Of a DNA stretch of 64,000 nt, positions 1 to 9,383 are shown piece by piece. The DNA lies in NCBI GenBank assembly GCA_019912885.1, contig JAIOHV010000169.1, positions 1 to 64,000 on the forward strand, written 5' to 3'. Every line of letters begins with the position of its first letter. Positions within the stretch are counted from its first letter, which is position 1. The notes beneath the pieces are model-generated. The model worked only from the letters and a program-made list of their open reading frames with translations, was not told the origin of the DNA and ran no database searches. Made by a program: the position numbers and the translations under genes. The DNA comes from a bacterium. GTDB lineage: Bacteria; Lernaellota; Lernaellaia; JACKCT01.

Positions 1-46
1 CGCGCGTTTATCGCAAGGCGGATTCTGATTCGAAGGAGGGTCGCCC

Positions 47-694
47 ATGACCTGCCGCTTCATCATCGACGGCATGAACGTCATCCGAACGAGTCCGACG
101 CTTTGGCGCGTCGAGGAACGCAAGGGCATCGCGGCGGCGCAGGAGGAATTTCTTCGCCTGGTGCGCCGCCATGCGCAACGTCGCCCGGATGTCGAGTGGA
201 TCGTCGTGTTCGACGGCTACGGAGAAATCGGTCTCGAAGGGGGCGTGGAGTGCGTCTTCGCGCATCCGCGCACGGCGGATGAAGCGATCGTCGACGCGGC
301 CATCGACGCCGTGGCCGTGGGCGCGGATGTCGTCATCGTTTCCACCGACCATGCCGTTCGCGCGGATGGAGCGGCGTATCTGACGTCGCAGGAATTCTAC
401 GAAGACCTCATCCGCCGCGACGCGCCGCCGCCCCGCGTCGCCGACGAGACCCAGTGGGCATGCGAACTGTTGTCGGTCCTGGAGCAGAAAGGGCATCTGA
501 GGCCGGAAGCCGGCGCCAACGGCGCGCTTGTCGCGGAACTTGCGCGGCAGCTCGAATACCTGGGGCGCGGCCGCCCGCCGCAAAAGATGGCGAAAAAAAT
601 CGAGGCGACGCTACGCGGCGCCGCGCGCGTTTTGCCCTCGCCCGATCCCGAACATCAGGTTGCGCGGGCGCTGAAGGAATTTTTTGAACGGTGA
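47..694 (+). CDS. NYN-domain (YacP/DUF901-like) RNA-binding or nuclease protein
   Basis: The 215-residue product has the acidic pattern of NYN/PIN-like ribonucleases: the N-terminal IIDGMN motif with D8, a VVFDGYG strand with D56, the ADEAIVDAA helix with D78, E79 and D83, and VSTDHAVR with D101, followed by a TSQEF motif. This matches the YacP/Rae1 type of cytosolic nuclease fold. The C-terminal 90 residues are helical and basic, which would suit RNA contact. The ATG at 47 follows a GGAGGG seven bases upstream. The gene stands alone, with repeat-filled intergenic DNA behind it. The family call is firm. The RNA target and actual nuclease activity are inferred. Confidence 0.85.
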   Translation: MTCRFIIDGMNVIRTSPTLWRVEERKGIAAAQEEFLRLVRRHAQRRPDVEWIVVFDGYGEIGLEGGVECVFAHPRTADEAIVDAAIDAVAVGADVVIVSTDHAVRADGAAYLTSQEFYEDLIRRDAPPPRVADETQWACELLSVLEQKGHLRPEAGANGALVAELARQLEYLGRGRPPQKMAKKIEATLRGAARVLPSPDPEHQVARALKEFFER

Positions 695-994
695 CTTCGG
701 CGGTACACGGAGGGCACGGGGAAGGCACGGAGAACACGGAGAACGCGGAGTGCGTCATCGTCCGTTTATTGTTTTCACGCGAAGTTTTTTCTGTCCGCAG
801 ATTACGCCGATGGCGCAGATAAAGTTCGGGGCCGCGGCGTCGGCGCGAAAGACAAAGTATCCGCGAAATCCGCGGATGCCTTCCTGCGATGGCCTTCCAG
901 ACTTCCAGTCTTTCAACCTTCCAGACGATTCTATCGGGCACGGGCACGGTTAATTTGGTTGCGGCGAAGCCGCGCTTTGTACCGCCGAAAATCC
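695..994. repeat. Intergenic DNA made of dispersed short repeats
   Basis: No credible gene lies in these 300 bases. They hold three repeat families found elsewhere in the window: CACGGAG-type units (about 706-757), a TCCGCAGATT...CGCCGATGGCGCAGAT unit (about 793-822) and tandem TTCCAGACT-type units (about 893-925) followed by a GGGCACGGGCACGG tract. Confidence 0.6.
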
Positions 995-2908
995 CTACCG
1001 CAACGCACCGCGCACAAATTCCGCGTTGCCTGCCGCGACATCGGCGAGTGCGTCACCGGAAGCCGCGACGTCGGCATAGGCGGAAAGCGCGGCGTCGCGG
1101 TCCATTGTCACGTCGCCCATCGTTTTTGACGCGCGCCAGTTCGCGGCAAACAGCGTCGCGAGCGTGGGATTTTCCTTCGAAGCCGGCGAAGCGGCGATTT
1201 GGGCGAGCGGTTTGCGGTTCTGAATAACGACCTCGTCGACGAGGATCGTCGCGTCGAAATCCGCGCCCGCCCACCATGCGAGATCCGGCAAGTCGAACGG
1301 CCTCGCGTTGCGCCGGCGCGCCTCGTCCGAAAGGCGTGCATCAGCCGGCGGAATGCGTCCCGGCAGGCCGAGTCGCCCGGCGATTTCGCTCGCGAGCCGA
1401 TGCGCCACGAGAATGTGACCGCGCACGTTCAGGTGGCAGTAATCGAGAAACCAGTCCCAACCCGGCACGCCGTTCGGCGACACCTCCCGCACGCCGGCGA
1501 GCAGATCGTAATGCGCGGCGCCGAGCGACGCCGCGGTCGTCATCAATGTTTGATTGATACCCGCGTCGGCCTGGATGCAGTCGGCCGACGGCGCGCGCGC
1601 GAATTCCTCGCGCGCTCTTTCGCGTTGCCCCGCGAATTCGAGGATCGAGCCGGCAAGGACGTGCTGCGTCGCGCGGCTTTCATCTTTCTCAAGATGCGCG
1701 AGCGCCGCCGGCATCCAGGCCTCGACGGCGCGCGGTCCCTCGAGCCGGTTGATGGCCGCGGCCGTGAGATACGCGCGCGCGTCAAACGACGCACCGTCGC
1801 GCGCGCCCGTATCGAGCGCCGCGCGCAGGCGGCGATACTCCGCCGCCGCCTCGTCGATGCGCCCCGCGGTATCGAGCGCCAGCGCGCGCACATGGATCGC
1901 CGCCGGTTCGCCGGAGTCGGCAAGCGGCGTCATCTCGCGTATCGCGATATCCGGCGCACCGTAGCGCAGCGCCCAGCGCGCGACGCGGTAGGGGCGCGGT
2001 TGCGCTTCGGAATCGCCCGCGAAAAACCACTCGCGCGTGTAACCGTAGCGCTCGTTGACGGGCACCGAGCACACAAGCGTGCGCGCGCCGGCCGCGACGG
2101 CGGCATCGTGAACCCGCGCAAGCGAGCGGGCCAGACGGGCGTGGACGTACGCGCGCAGATCACCGACTGGCGTCACGATGGCCGGCGTGGGAGCGGCGGC
2201 CGGCTTCGCCTCGCCACCCGCGCGATGGCGCGGCGCGAGAAGACGCGCGATGGCCAGCCGCCTTTCCAGCCGGCGCGCAAGCGACAGGCGGAAAAGCCCG
2301 CGATCGCTGCAACCGGTCGCCGCGCGAAAATCGAGGTACTCGTTGTTGCCGGTCAAGGTGACGACAAGGTCCGGCGAAAGAGGCAGCGCGACCTGCTCGA
2401 CCACGTGCGCAAGTTGCGACGATGCGTAACCGATGCGAGCGAGGTTGAAAACGCGCACGCGCTCGCCCCGCCCCGCCGCCTCGTTCAGCAGGCGTTCGAG
2501 AATCGCGGCGAACGTCGCGGGCGGAGCGACGCCCATCCCCTGCACCCAGCTTCCGCCGATCAACACGACGCGCTTTTCGCGCGCGCCCTTGGTCATCGGC
2601 ACGAGCTGATCGGGCTGATCGGGCAGCACGAGAACGTAATGCCCCTCGGGCGTGTCGTGATCGCGCATCAGCGGTGAAAGATCGGGCAACGACTGGAACG
2701 CGAGCGGGCTGCGTGCGTCCACGACCTTTGGCCGCGCGAGGCGACGTTCCACGACATGCGCGCCGATTTCGACGAGCGCCAGCCCCGCGACAAAAGCGAT
2801 CAGGGCGAACAAGACCTTGCGCCGCCGGGAGAACACGAGGTTCGGCTCCTGCGCCGCCTGGTAGGCCGCGCGGGATCGGCTGCGAAGGCGATGGTAGAGC
2901 TTCAGCAT
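995..2908 (-). CDS. Membrane-anchored SGNH/GDSL-type hydrolase (copy B)
   Basis: The 637-residue protein starts with a basic stretch and one membrane helix (about 32-52). An SGNH hydrolase core follows: Ser120 in IGGSWVQG (block I), an FNLARIGYASS block II, Asn188 in LTGNNEYLDF (block III) and D489-x-x-H492 in FLDYCHLN (block V). About 200 residues of helical, TPR-like sequence lie between blocks III and V. This architecture resembles AlgX/AlgJ- or OatA-like enzymes that acylate or deacylate surface glycans on the outer face of the inner membrane. The substrate is unknown. It lies 78 bases downstream of a paralogue with the same layout. No clear ribosome-binding site precedes the ATG, so the start could shift. 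Confidence 0.75.
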   Translation of the reverse strand: MLKLYHRLRSRSRAAYQAAQEPNLVFSRRRKVLFALIAFVAGLALVEIGAHVVERRLARPKVVDARSPLAFQSLPDLSPLMRDHDTPEGHYVLVLPDQPDQLVPMTKGAREKRVVLIGGSWVQGMGVAPPATFAAILERLLNEAAGRGERVRVFNLARIGYASSQLAHVVEQVALPLSPDLVVTLTGNNEYLDFRAATGCSDRGLFRLSLARRLERRLAIARLLAPRHRAGGEAKPAAAPTPAIVTPVGDLRAYVHARLARSLARVHDAAVAAGARTLVCSVPVNERYGYTREWFFAGDSEAQPRPYRVARWALRYGAPDIAIREMTPLADSGEPAAIHVRALALDTAGRIDEAAAEYRRLRAALDTGARDGASFDARAYLTAAAINRLEGPRAVEAWMPAALAHLEKDESRATQHVLAGSILEFAGQRERAREEFARAPSADCIQADAGINQTLMTTAASLGAAHYDLLAGVREVSPNGVPGWDWFLDYCHLNVRGHILVAHRLASEIAGRLGLPGRIPPADARLSDEARRRNARPFDLPDLAWWAGADFDATILVDEVVIQNRKPLAQIAASPASKENPTLATLFAANWRASKTMGDVTMDRDAALSAYADVAASGDALADVAAGNAEFVRGALR

Positions 2909-2986
2909 TTCGCGTGGATGGGTGTTCCCGAACCGTCGATGCTGTAAGGCACTCTTTCCTCTTTCCTCTTTCCTATTTCTTACTTC

Positions 2987-4822
2987 CTATTTTCTTTTTC
3001 CTATTTCCTCGAGATACGCGATGTTTTCGCGCGCGCCCTCGACGTTCGGATCGAGCGCGAGCGCTTCCCGATAAATCTCCGAAAGCTCGCCGACCTTTTC
3101 TCGGGCGAGCGCCCACTCGTGCGCGGCGCGCCAGTTGCCTGTGAAGACCCTCGCCAGGGCGGGCGCACTCCGGGCCGCGACGGATTCGGCAAGCTCGTCG
3201 ACCGGCTCGCGCCCCTGCTCGATGATCTCGTCAACAAGGCGCGTCGCGTCAAAATCGGCCCCGGTCCACCAGCGCAAGTCAGCCAGGTCGCGCGTGAGCC
3301 CGCGGCGAAGATGCCGCTCCTTCGCGAGCGCCGGCTCGGGCGCGGGCACGGACCCGGGCAGATCGAGGCGGTCCGCGAGGTCGCGCGCCAGAAGGTGCGC
3401 CACGAGGATGTGACCGCGCGGGTTCAGGTGGCAATAATCCAGAAAGTATTCCCAGCCGATGATCTCGTTGATTGATCGCGAGCGCACCTCGGCAGCCAGG
3501 TCAAATACGTCCGCGCCCATGCGCGAGGCGGTCTTCACGAGCGTGCGGTTGATGCCCGGATCCGCGTGGATGGCGTTGTAGGTCGGCATGCGCGAAAAGA
3601 CCTCACGCGCCTTGCCGAAGCGGCCGGCGAACTCGAGCAGGGAGGCGTACAGGAAGTCGATGTCCTTAACGCGCTCAAGGTGCGTATCGAGCCACTTGCC
3701 GACCGCCTCGGGACCGCGCACGCGCGACATGGCCGCGGCGGCCAGGTAGATCGCCTCGTCCGTCGCGCCGGCGCCCTGCGTCTCGGGGGCGGTCCAAAGG
3801 AGTACGTCGCGCCACGCCGCCCGCGCCTCACCCGCTCTCCCCGCGGCGTCGAGAGCAAGCGCCTTGACGTGCATCGCGGCCGGGTCTCGCTGTTCGGTCA
3901 CCGGCTCGACTGCCGCGAGCGCGGCGTCGGGATCGTCGTAATAAAGCGCCCAGCGCGCCACCTGATAGGCGCGCGGCTGGCTGTGCGCCGGGCCGGTGAA
4001 AAACCACTCGCGGTGCCACGCGTAGCGCTCGTTGACGGGGATCGTGCAGACGACGAGCTTGCCGCCGGCCTTGCCGACGGCGACGCCAAACCGGCGCAAC
4101 GCTCGCCCCAGCCTTTCCTGCACGAACGAACGCACGTCATCGCCCGGCGTCCGCGGCGGGGCGCTCGGCGATTCGGGCGTGGCGGGATCGGTGTCTCCAA
4201 GGCGCGGCATGAAAAGGCGCACGAGCGCGAAACGCCACTCGAGCCGCCGCGCGTGCATGAGGCCGGCAAGCTCGGCGTCGCTCCGGTCGCTCATCGCGCG
4301 AAAATCGAGAAACTCATTGTTGCCCGACAGCCACACCACGATGTCGGGCTTTAGCGTTTGCGCGATCCGTTCCATGACGACGGCGTGCTGCGTGGAGCTG
4401 TAGCCGGTGATGCCGAGGTTGAAGACGTCGATGCGCTGCCCCGGCGCGGCCTCGCGTAACAGCCGTTGGACGATCGAGGCGAACGTGGCGGGCGACGCCA
4501 CACCCGCGCCCTGCACCCAGCTTCCGCCGACGAGCACGACGCGCTTTTCATTCTCGGCCTTCTCTTTCGGCACGAGCGCGAGAGGATCGTTCAGGTTGAT
4601 GAGCCAGTCGTGCTCGAACGCCTCGACGTCGTCCACGAGAGGCGCGTCCGGGATCTGCTGGAACTTCAGCGGGCTGCGCGCGAACTCGATGCGCGGTCTA
4701 TCGCGCGCCCGCTCGACAACGCGCGCGATGGCCTCGGCGAGCGCGAACACGGCGATTAGCGCGGCGATCGCGTAGACGATCTTTCGCAAAAAGGGCGTCG
4801 CGCCGCGCGTGCGTTCGTCCAT
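2987..4822 (-). CDS. Membrane-anchored SGNH/GDSL-type hydrolase (copy A)
   Basis: A 611-residue paralogue of the gene just downstream. It has one N-terminal membrane helix (about 13-35), Ser101 in VGGSWVQG, an FNLGITGYSS block, Asn168 in LSGNNEFLDF, a helical TPR-like middle and D462-x-x-H465 in FLDYCHLNPRGH. The C-terminal region after the catalytic His is also shared by both copies and ends in a short helical repeat. The conserved catalytic set suggests both enzymes are active. They are probably cotranscribed and act on an extracytoplasmic ester. A tract of CTTTCC-type microrepeats separates the pair. The gene is divergent from the lipoprotein gene that follows. Confidence 0.75.
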   Translation of the reverse strand: MDERTRGATPFLRKIVYAIAALIAVFALAEAIARVVERARDRPRIEFARSPLKFQQIPDAPLVDDVEAFEHDWLINLNDPLALVPKEKAENEKRVVLVGGSWVQGAGVASPATFASIVQRLLREAAPGQRIDVFNLGITGYSSTQHAVVMERIAQTLKPDIVVWLSGNNEFLDFRAMSDRSDAELAGLMHARRLEWRFALVRLFMPRLGDTDPATPESPSAPPRTPGDDVRSFVQERLGRALRRFGVAVGKAGGKLVVCTIPVNERYAWHREWFFTGPAHSQPRAYQVARWALYYDDPDAALAAVEPVTEQRDPAAMHVKALALDAAGRAGEARAAWRDVLLWTAPETQGAGATDEAIYLAAAAMSRVRGPEAVGKWLDTHLERVKDIDFLYASLLEFAGRFGKAREVFSRMPTYNAIHADPGINRTLVKTASRMGADVFDLAAEVRSRSINEIIGWEYFLDYCHLNPRGHILVAHLLARDLADRLDLPGSVPAPEPALAKERHLRRGLTRDLADLRWWTGADFDATRLVDEIIEQGREPVDELAESVAARSAPALARVFTGNWRAAHEWALAREKVGELSEIYREALALDPNVEGARENIAYLEEIGKRK

Positions 4823-4934
4823 GCGCGCATCATAGCCGGAAAGCGACGTGGGGCGAGACGGGCTCGACCGGGCCGTCGCGACTTTTGACGCGCCGCGCGC
4901 GGGCGACTATCTTGCGCGCGCGGAGGATTCTGAT

Positions 4935-5747
4935 TTGCGTATGACGATTCTTGCTCTGGTCGGCGCCGCGGCCTTCGCGTTCGCGGTGGGTTGCGGCAAA
5001 AAGGACACCCCACCCGCCGCGCCGTCCCCGGACGCCTCGCCGGCGAAAACGCCGTCGGCCGTGAAATACACGCTGAAAAAAGCGCCCGCCGCGCCGTACA
5101 CGGTTGAAGACGCGGACGAGAAGGAAATCTCCTTGGCCTCGGATCTGCCTCAGGAGCTGACGATCGGGCATGACGCGTCCGAAAGGATGCTGCTCGAATA
5201 TCAGGTGAAGCTCGCGGAGTGCGAGGAGCAGCTCGAGAAAAAGGACGACATGTGCCAGGCGCGCCAGGCGACGCTTTATATGTTGCTCGTGGGCGACCGC
5301 TACGCGGAGCAAGGCAAATACGACGACGCGCTCGCGTTTTATCTCAAGGCGGTCAAGCGCACGCTGTCGGAAAACGAGAAGCTCGCCGCGGAGTACGAAG
5401 CGCGCAAAGGCGAGCCCACGCCCGCGGGCCAGTCCGACACCGGCAAGGCCATGCACGGCGCCTATTTCGGCGCGCGCTATCATTTCCAGTCTTACAAGGA
5501 CTACGCGGAGATCGCGCGTTATCAGAAGCGCATCGTCGGCATCATGGCCGCGGCGGGAAATCCGAACGTGGAGGATCAGTGGCCCTTCGTGCGCGAGTCG
5601 ATCCGCGCATCCGCGGAACACAAACGCGCGTTTCTCGATCACTGGAACACGCTGAAGTCGATCAACGAAAAGATCCCCGACGCGTACCGCGAATTTTACG
5701 AAGAGGTCGCGCGCCTTGCGGATTCGATGAAGATCGAGGCGATCTAG
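4935..5747 (+). CDS. Lipoprotein with a TPR-like segment
   Basis: About 270 residues, beginning with a short hydrophobic signal and a lipobox-like FAVGC, then a Pro/Ala-rich spacer. A helical body follows, with one segment (YMLLVGDRYAEQGKYDDALAF) that fits a TPR helix pair. The signal peptide fixes the start near 4935-4941: a GGAGG at 4922 sits 8 bases before a TTG at 4935 and 14 bases before an ATG at 4941, so TTG is preferred. The longer reading frame from 4848 would bury the signal peptide. It is predicted to be anchored to a membrane. I do not recognise a specific family. Confidence 0.65.
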   Translation: MRMTILALVGAAAFAFAVGCGKKDTPPAAPSPDASPAKTPSAVKYTLKKAPAAPYTVEDADEKEISLASDLPQELTIGHDASERMLLEYQVKLAECEEQLEKKDDMCQARQATLYMLLVGDRYAEQGKYDDALAFYLKAVKRTLSENEKLAAEYEARKGEPTPAGQSDTGKAMHGAYFGARYHFQSYKDYAEIARYQKRIVGIMAAAGNPNVEDQWPFVRESIRASAEHKRAFLDHWNTLKSINEKIPDAYREFYEEVARLADSMKIEAI

Positions 5748-5748
5748 C

Positions 5749-5945
5749 GAGGATTGAGGATCGAGGATTGAGGATTGAGAGGTACGCGCCGGCGAATTGA
5801 GAAGGCTGGAATTACAGCGCGATGGACATGATGGACCGGATGGACGGCATGGACGCGTTGACGTGAACGTGTGGTGTTGCGATCGCCGTTCCGCGTTCCG
5901 CGTTCTGCATTTGCCGTGACCTTTCAGACTTTCAGACTTCCAGAC
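5749..5945. repeat. Cluster of dispersed microrepeats
   Basis: Intergenic DNA carrying tandem GAGGATTGAG units (about 5751-5780), an ATGGAC array (about 5822-5856) and TTTCAGACTTCCAGACT units (about 5921-5945). All three families recur elsewhere in the window. Confidence 0.6.
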
Positions 5946-6003
5946 TCATCGTCTTCGCCTTCCCAGCCGTCGCCGTAGCCCCTAAGATTGTCCGTTCCCG
6001 ATC

Positions 6004-7308
6004 ATGGACACTCGACCCATCGACCCGACCGCCGCGCCGCTGCCGCCTTCGTTCGCAAGGCGCGCGCCCGCGTGGCTTCTGCCCGCGCTGCTGGTCGCGG
6101 GCGCGACGCTCGGATTTGTCATCGGCGGCGTGTTCGGCGCCCGTTGGGATGACCCGTCGCTTGCCGGATTTGTCGGGCTCGTGCAGCTTTTCGGCCGCGT
6201 TTTCATGAACGTCCTCAAGTCTCTTGTCGTGCCGCTCATCGTCTGCTCGATGGTGGCGGGCGTCGCGGCCGTCGGCGATTTGCGCCGCGTGTCGGGTCTT
6301 TTCGGATTCACCTTCGGGTATTACCTCGTGACGACCGTCATGGCCGTTTCGATCGGCCTTGGCCTTGTGCTCATCATTCGCCCCGGCGTCACGGCGATGG
6401 AATCCGTCGGCGCGGCCGTCGCGCCCGACGTGGCCGGCAAGACGTGGTACGAGGCGCTCTTTTCGCTCATCGAGGGCTTGTTCCCGCCCAACCTCATTCA
6501 GGCCGCGGCCGAAACGAACGTGCTTGGCCTCATCCTCATTTCGATCGTCCTCGGCGCGCTTTTGACGACGCTCGGCGGCCGGGGGCGACGCGCGATCGAA
6601 CTTGTCGAAACGCTGAACGACGCGCTGCTCATTCTCGTGCGTTTCGTCGTTTGGTTCGCGCCGATCGGCATCATCGGCCTGGTGGCCGACCGCGTCGGGC
6701 GCGCGGGCGGCGGCGAGGCCGTGGCGACCGAGCTCATTCGGCTGTCGCGCTATTTTCTGACCGTGATGATCGGACTTGCGATCCACGCGGGCATCGTGCT
6801 ACCCGCGATCCTTCGCGTTTTTGCCGGACGGCCCGCCACGCGCCACGCGGGTCACGTGAGCGAAGCCCTTTTGATGGCCTTTTCCACCGCGTCGAGCGCG
6901 GCGACGCTGCCGGTGACGATCCGCAACGTGCGCGAGCGCGCGGGCATCTCCGAGCGGGCAAGCGGATTCGTGCTTCCGATGGGCGCCACGATCAACATGG
7001 ACGGCACCGCGCTCTATGAGGCGGTGGCGGCGATCTTCATCGCGCAGGCCTACGGTATCGAGCTGACGGTCGCGCAGGTGCTCATCGTCATGCTGACCGC
7101 GACGCTCGCGGCAATCGGCGCGGCGGCGATTCCGGAGGCCGGCCTTGTCACGATGGTTATGGTCCTCACCGCGGTCAATGTGCCGGTGGAGGGCATCGGC
7201 CTTCTGCTTTCCATCGACTGGCTCCTGGACCGCTTCCGCACGACGGTGAACGTCTGGGGCGATACTGTGGGCGCGGCCGTAGTTGAGCGCCGGCTGGCAA
7301 ATATTTGA
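6004..7308 (+). CDS. Dicarboxylate/amino acid:cation symporter (DAACS family)
   Basis: The 434-residue integral membrane protein has the SLC1/GltPh-type landmarks: a serine-rich HP1 hairpin (STASSAATLPVTIRN), the TM7 motif GATINMDGTALYE, and a late hydrophobic hairpin (HP2) followed by TM8 ending in TVNVWGDT. These motifs form the substrate and sodium or proton sites in glutamate, aspartate and C4-dicarboxylate carriers, and the length is normal for the family. It probably imports an acidic amino acid or dicarboxylate across the inner membrane. Which one cannot be told from the sequence. No sensor or enzyme partner lies beside it. Confidence 0.9.
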   Translation: MDTRPIDPTAAPLPPSFARRAPAWLLPALLVAGATLGFVIGGVFGARWDDPSLAGFVGLVQLFGRVFMNVLKSLVVPLIVCSMVAGVAAVGDLRRVSGLFGFTFGYYLVTTVMAVSIGLGLVLIIRPGVTAMESVGAAVAPDVAGKTWYEALFSLIEGLFPPNLIQAAAETNVLGLILISIVLGALLTTLGGRGRRAIELVETLNDALLILVRFVVWFAPIGIIGLVADRVGRAGGGEAVATELIRLSRYFLTVMIGLAIHAGIVLPAILRVFAGRPATRHAGHVSEALLMAFSTASSAATLPVTIRNVRERAGISERASGFVLPMGATINMDGTALYEAVAAIFIAQAYGIELTVAQVLIVMLTATLAAIGAAAIPEAGLVTMVMVLTAVNVPVEGIGLLLSIDWLLDRFRTTVNVWGDTVGAAVVERRLANI

Positions 7309-7525
7309 ACCTCCGCGCGTAACCTTGCGGCATCGCTTGCGTATTCGATCTGCATGGCTGGTTATTCGCGGCGGACGCCTCGCACCCCGTTTGGCCGGGT
7401 TTCACTTTCTTCTTGCTTTTCCCCGGTAATTTCGGTTACTTAGCCGCTTCGAAGTCGCCGCGTTCATCCAGTTTGGGCGCGGCGTATCCTCATGAATCGA
7501 CGACACGCCGCCGATACGCTCGTTG

Positions 7526-9283
7526 ATGGCGGATGTCGTTTCCGAAATGTGGACGGGTATGAATACGACGCTTGATCCGGCTTTACTCGCCGAGTTTCTG
7601 CAAGAGTCGCGAGAATCCCTGGATCAGCTCGAGCCGTCCCTCGTGCGTTTCGAGCGCGAACCGGGAAACATCGAGATCCTCCATTCCATCTTCCGCGTGA
7701 TGCACTCCCTGAAAGGGAACGCGGCGTTTTTCCAGCTCGATTCCATGAAGCTCCTCGCGCACGAGCTCGAGAGCCTGCTTGGCGATGTCCGCGAAAACCG
7801 CCGCGAGGCGACGCCCGATGTCGTGAGTCTCATCCTCGAAGGCGGCGACGCATTGCGAAAAATGATCGACAACGTCGAGGCCGGGAAACCGGCGGTCGCC
7901 GACCATCAACAGTTCGAGGATCTCGTCGAGCGCATCGCGCTTTGCCGCCAGGGCGAAAGCGCGAAGGTTCGCGAGCGCGCGATCGTGCAGGCGGCGCTGG
8001 CACTCGTGCGCGAACTCCAGAACGCCTCGACGGCCGTGCCGGACTCGATCATGGACCACGCCAACCGGCTGGCGCGCCTGGCCGAGGCGGAGAAGGAACA
8101 GTCCGGCGCCAAGGGCCCGCCCGCGAGCGCCCTGCGTTCCAACCCCAATTTCAATCACCGGATTGGTGACATCGAGGTGTCGCCGGAATACGGCGCGCTT
8201 TCGGATATCCTCTCCCACCCGATCGCAACGGAGCTCGCGCCGCATCTGATCGAACGCGTCAAGATGGCCATCGACGGATTGTTGGGACGCCTTTCCGGCG
8301 AGCCGAAGGCGATCGTCGTCGAGATGCTTTCGAACTACGACACCTTCATGTCGAGCCCCATCGGCTTTGACGAAATGCTGCGCCGGTTGCTGCTGGATCT
8401 CGTTGAGAAGCTGCGCGTTCACGTGCAAACGTACACCAAGGCCGGCGTGCCGGTTCCGAATCCCGCCGACGCGGCCGAGCCGGCGACTTCGGCGGTGGCC
8501 GGCACCGCGACGATCCGCATCGCGGAGTCGCAGGTGGACGAGTTCGCACAACTGGTCGAGGAGCTTTCCCGCAACGCGGGCGCCGTACGCGAAGCGGAGC
8601 TGGCGGCGAAAAAGGCCGGATTGCCCGTGGATACCGCCGAGGCCTTGTCCGTCGCGTCGGTCGGACTGACGCGAATCGCGGCCCGCATGAGAAAACGCAT
8701 CGCCACGCTTCGGCTGGTTCCCGCGGAGCGGCTGACGCGCCGCGTGCCGCGCCTGGTGCGCGACCTGGCCCTATCGATCGGCCGCCGCGCCCGGGCCGAG
8801 GTGTTCGGCGAGGACGTTCTGCTCGAAAAGAGCATCCTGGCCCGGCTCGAGGATCCCCTGACGCATCTTCTTCGCAATGCGGTGGACCACGGCATCGAGC
8901 CGCCCGATCTGCGTGTGGAACGCGGCAAGGCGCCCGAGGGCGTCGTGCGCGTTTCGCTCGAACGCGCGGATCACATGATCACGCTCGTCGTCGCCGACGA
9001 CGGAGCGGGGATCGACGTCGAGCGCGTCAAGGAGAAAGCGCTCGAACATGGGCACGTCGACGAGACGCGCCTGCGCCAAATGACCGACCGGGAAGCCGCG
9101 GCGCTGATCTTCGGTTTTGGCGTCTCGACCGCGGCGAACGTCAGCGAGGTCTCCGGGCGCGGCGTCGGCCTGGACGTCGTGCGCGACAACGTTGCGGCCA
9201 TCCACGGCCAGGTGACTGTCGAATCGACGCCCGGCGCCGGCACGACCTTCCGCCTGACGTTCCCCGCCGCCGGTGAGCCCTGA
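7526..9283 (+). CDS. CheA-like histidine kinase lacking the CheW (P5) domain
   Basis: The N-terminus is an Hpt (P1) domain with the phosphoacceptor His in VMHSLKGN at about residue 60. A divergent linker of about 250 residues follows, then a P3-like dimerisation helix pair and a P4 HATPase core with N-box (HLLRNAVDHG, about 450), G1 (DDGAGID) and G2 (SGRGVGLDVV). The protein stops right after the last ATPase strand (GAGTTFRLTFP), where ordinary CheA proteins continue into the P5 domain. The start is uncertain: ATG 7526, or ATG 7559, which has GGACGGG close by. No receptor, CheW or receiver gene is adjacent. It may use a cognate partner elsewhere. Confidence 0.82.
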   Translation: MADVVSEMWTGMNTTLDPALLAEFLQESRESLDQLEPSLVRFEREPGNIEILHSIFRVMHSLKGNAAFFQLDSMKLLAHELESLLGDVRENRREATPDVVSLILEGGDALRKMIDNVEAGKPAVADHQQFEDLVERIALCRQGESAKVRERAIVQAALALVRELQNASTAVPDSIMDHANRLARLAEAEKEQSGAKGPPASALRSNPNFNHRIGDIEVSPEYGALSDILSHPIATELAPHLIERVKMAIDGLLGRLSGEPKAIVVEMLSNYDTFMSSPIGFDEMLRRLLLDLVEKLRVHVQTYTKAGVPVPNPADAAEPATSAVAGTATIRIAESQVDEFAQLVEELSRNAGAVREAELAAKKAGLPVDTAEALSVASVGLTRIAARMRKRIATLRLVPAERLTRRVPRLVRDLALSIGRRARAEVFGEDVLLEKSILARLEDPLTHLLRNAVDHGIEPPDLRVERGKAPEGVVRVSLERADHMITLVVADDGAGIDVERVKEKALEHGHVDETRLRQMTDREAAALIFGFGVSTAANVSEVSGRGVGLDVVRDNVAAIHGQVTVESTPGAGTTFRLTFPAAGEP

Positions 9284-9383
9284 TCGCGGCGCCGCGAGGC
9301 GAGGCCGCCCGCCTGTTCGCGCCGCGTGACCTTTTCGCTCCGATTCTGGTAAACTGGACTGTTATTTGGAGGGCTCCGCGCGC

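Noticed and set aside
5932-6786. Minus-strand frame opposite the DAACS symporter
   Set aside because: Charged, repetitive shadow; the plus strand carries all family motifs.
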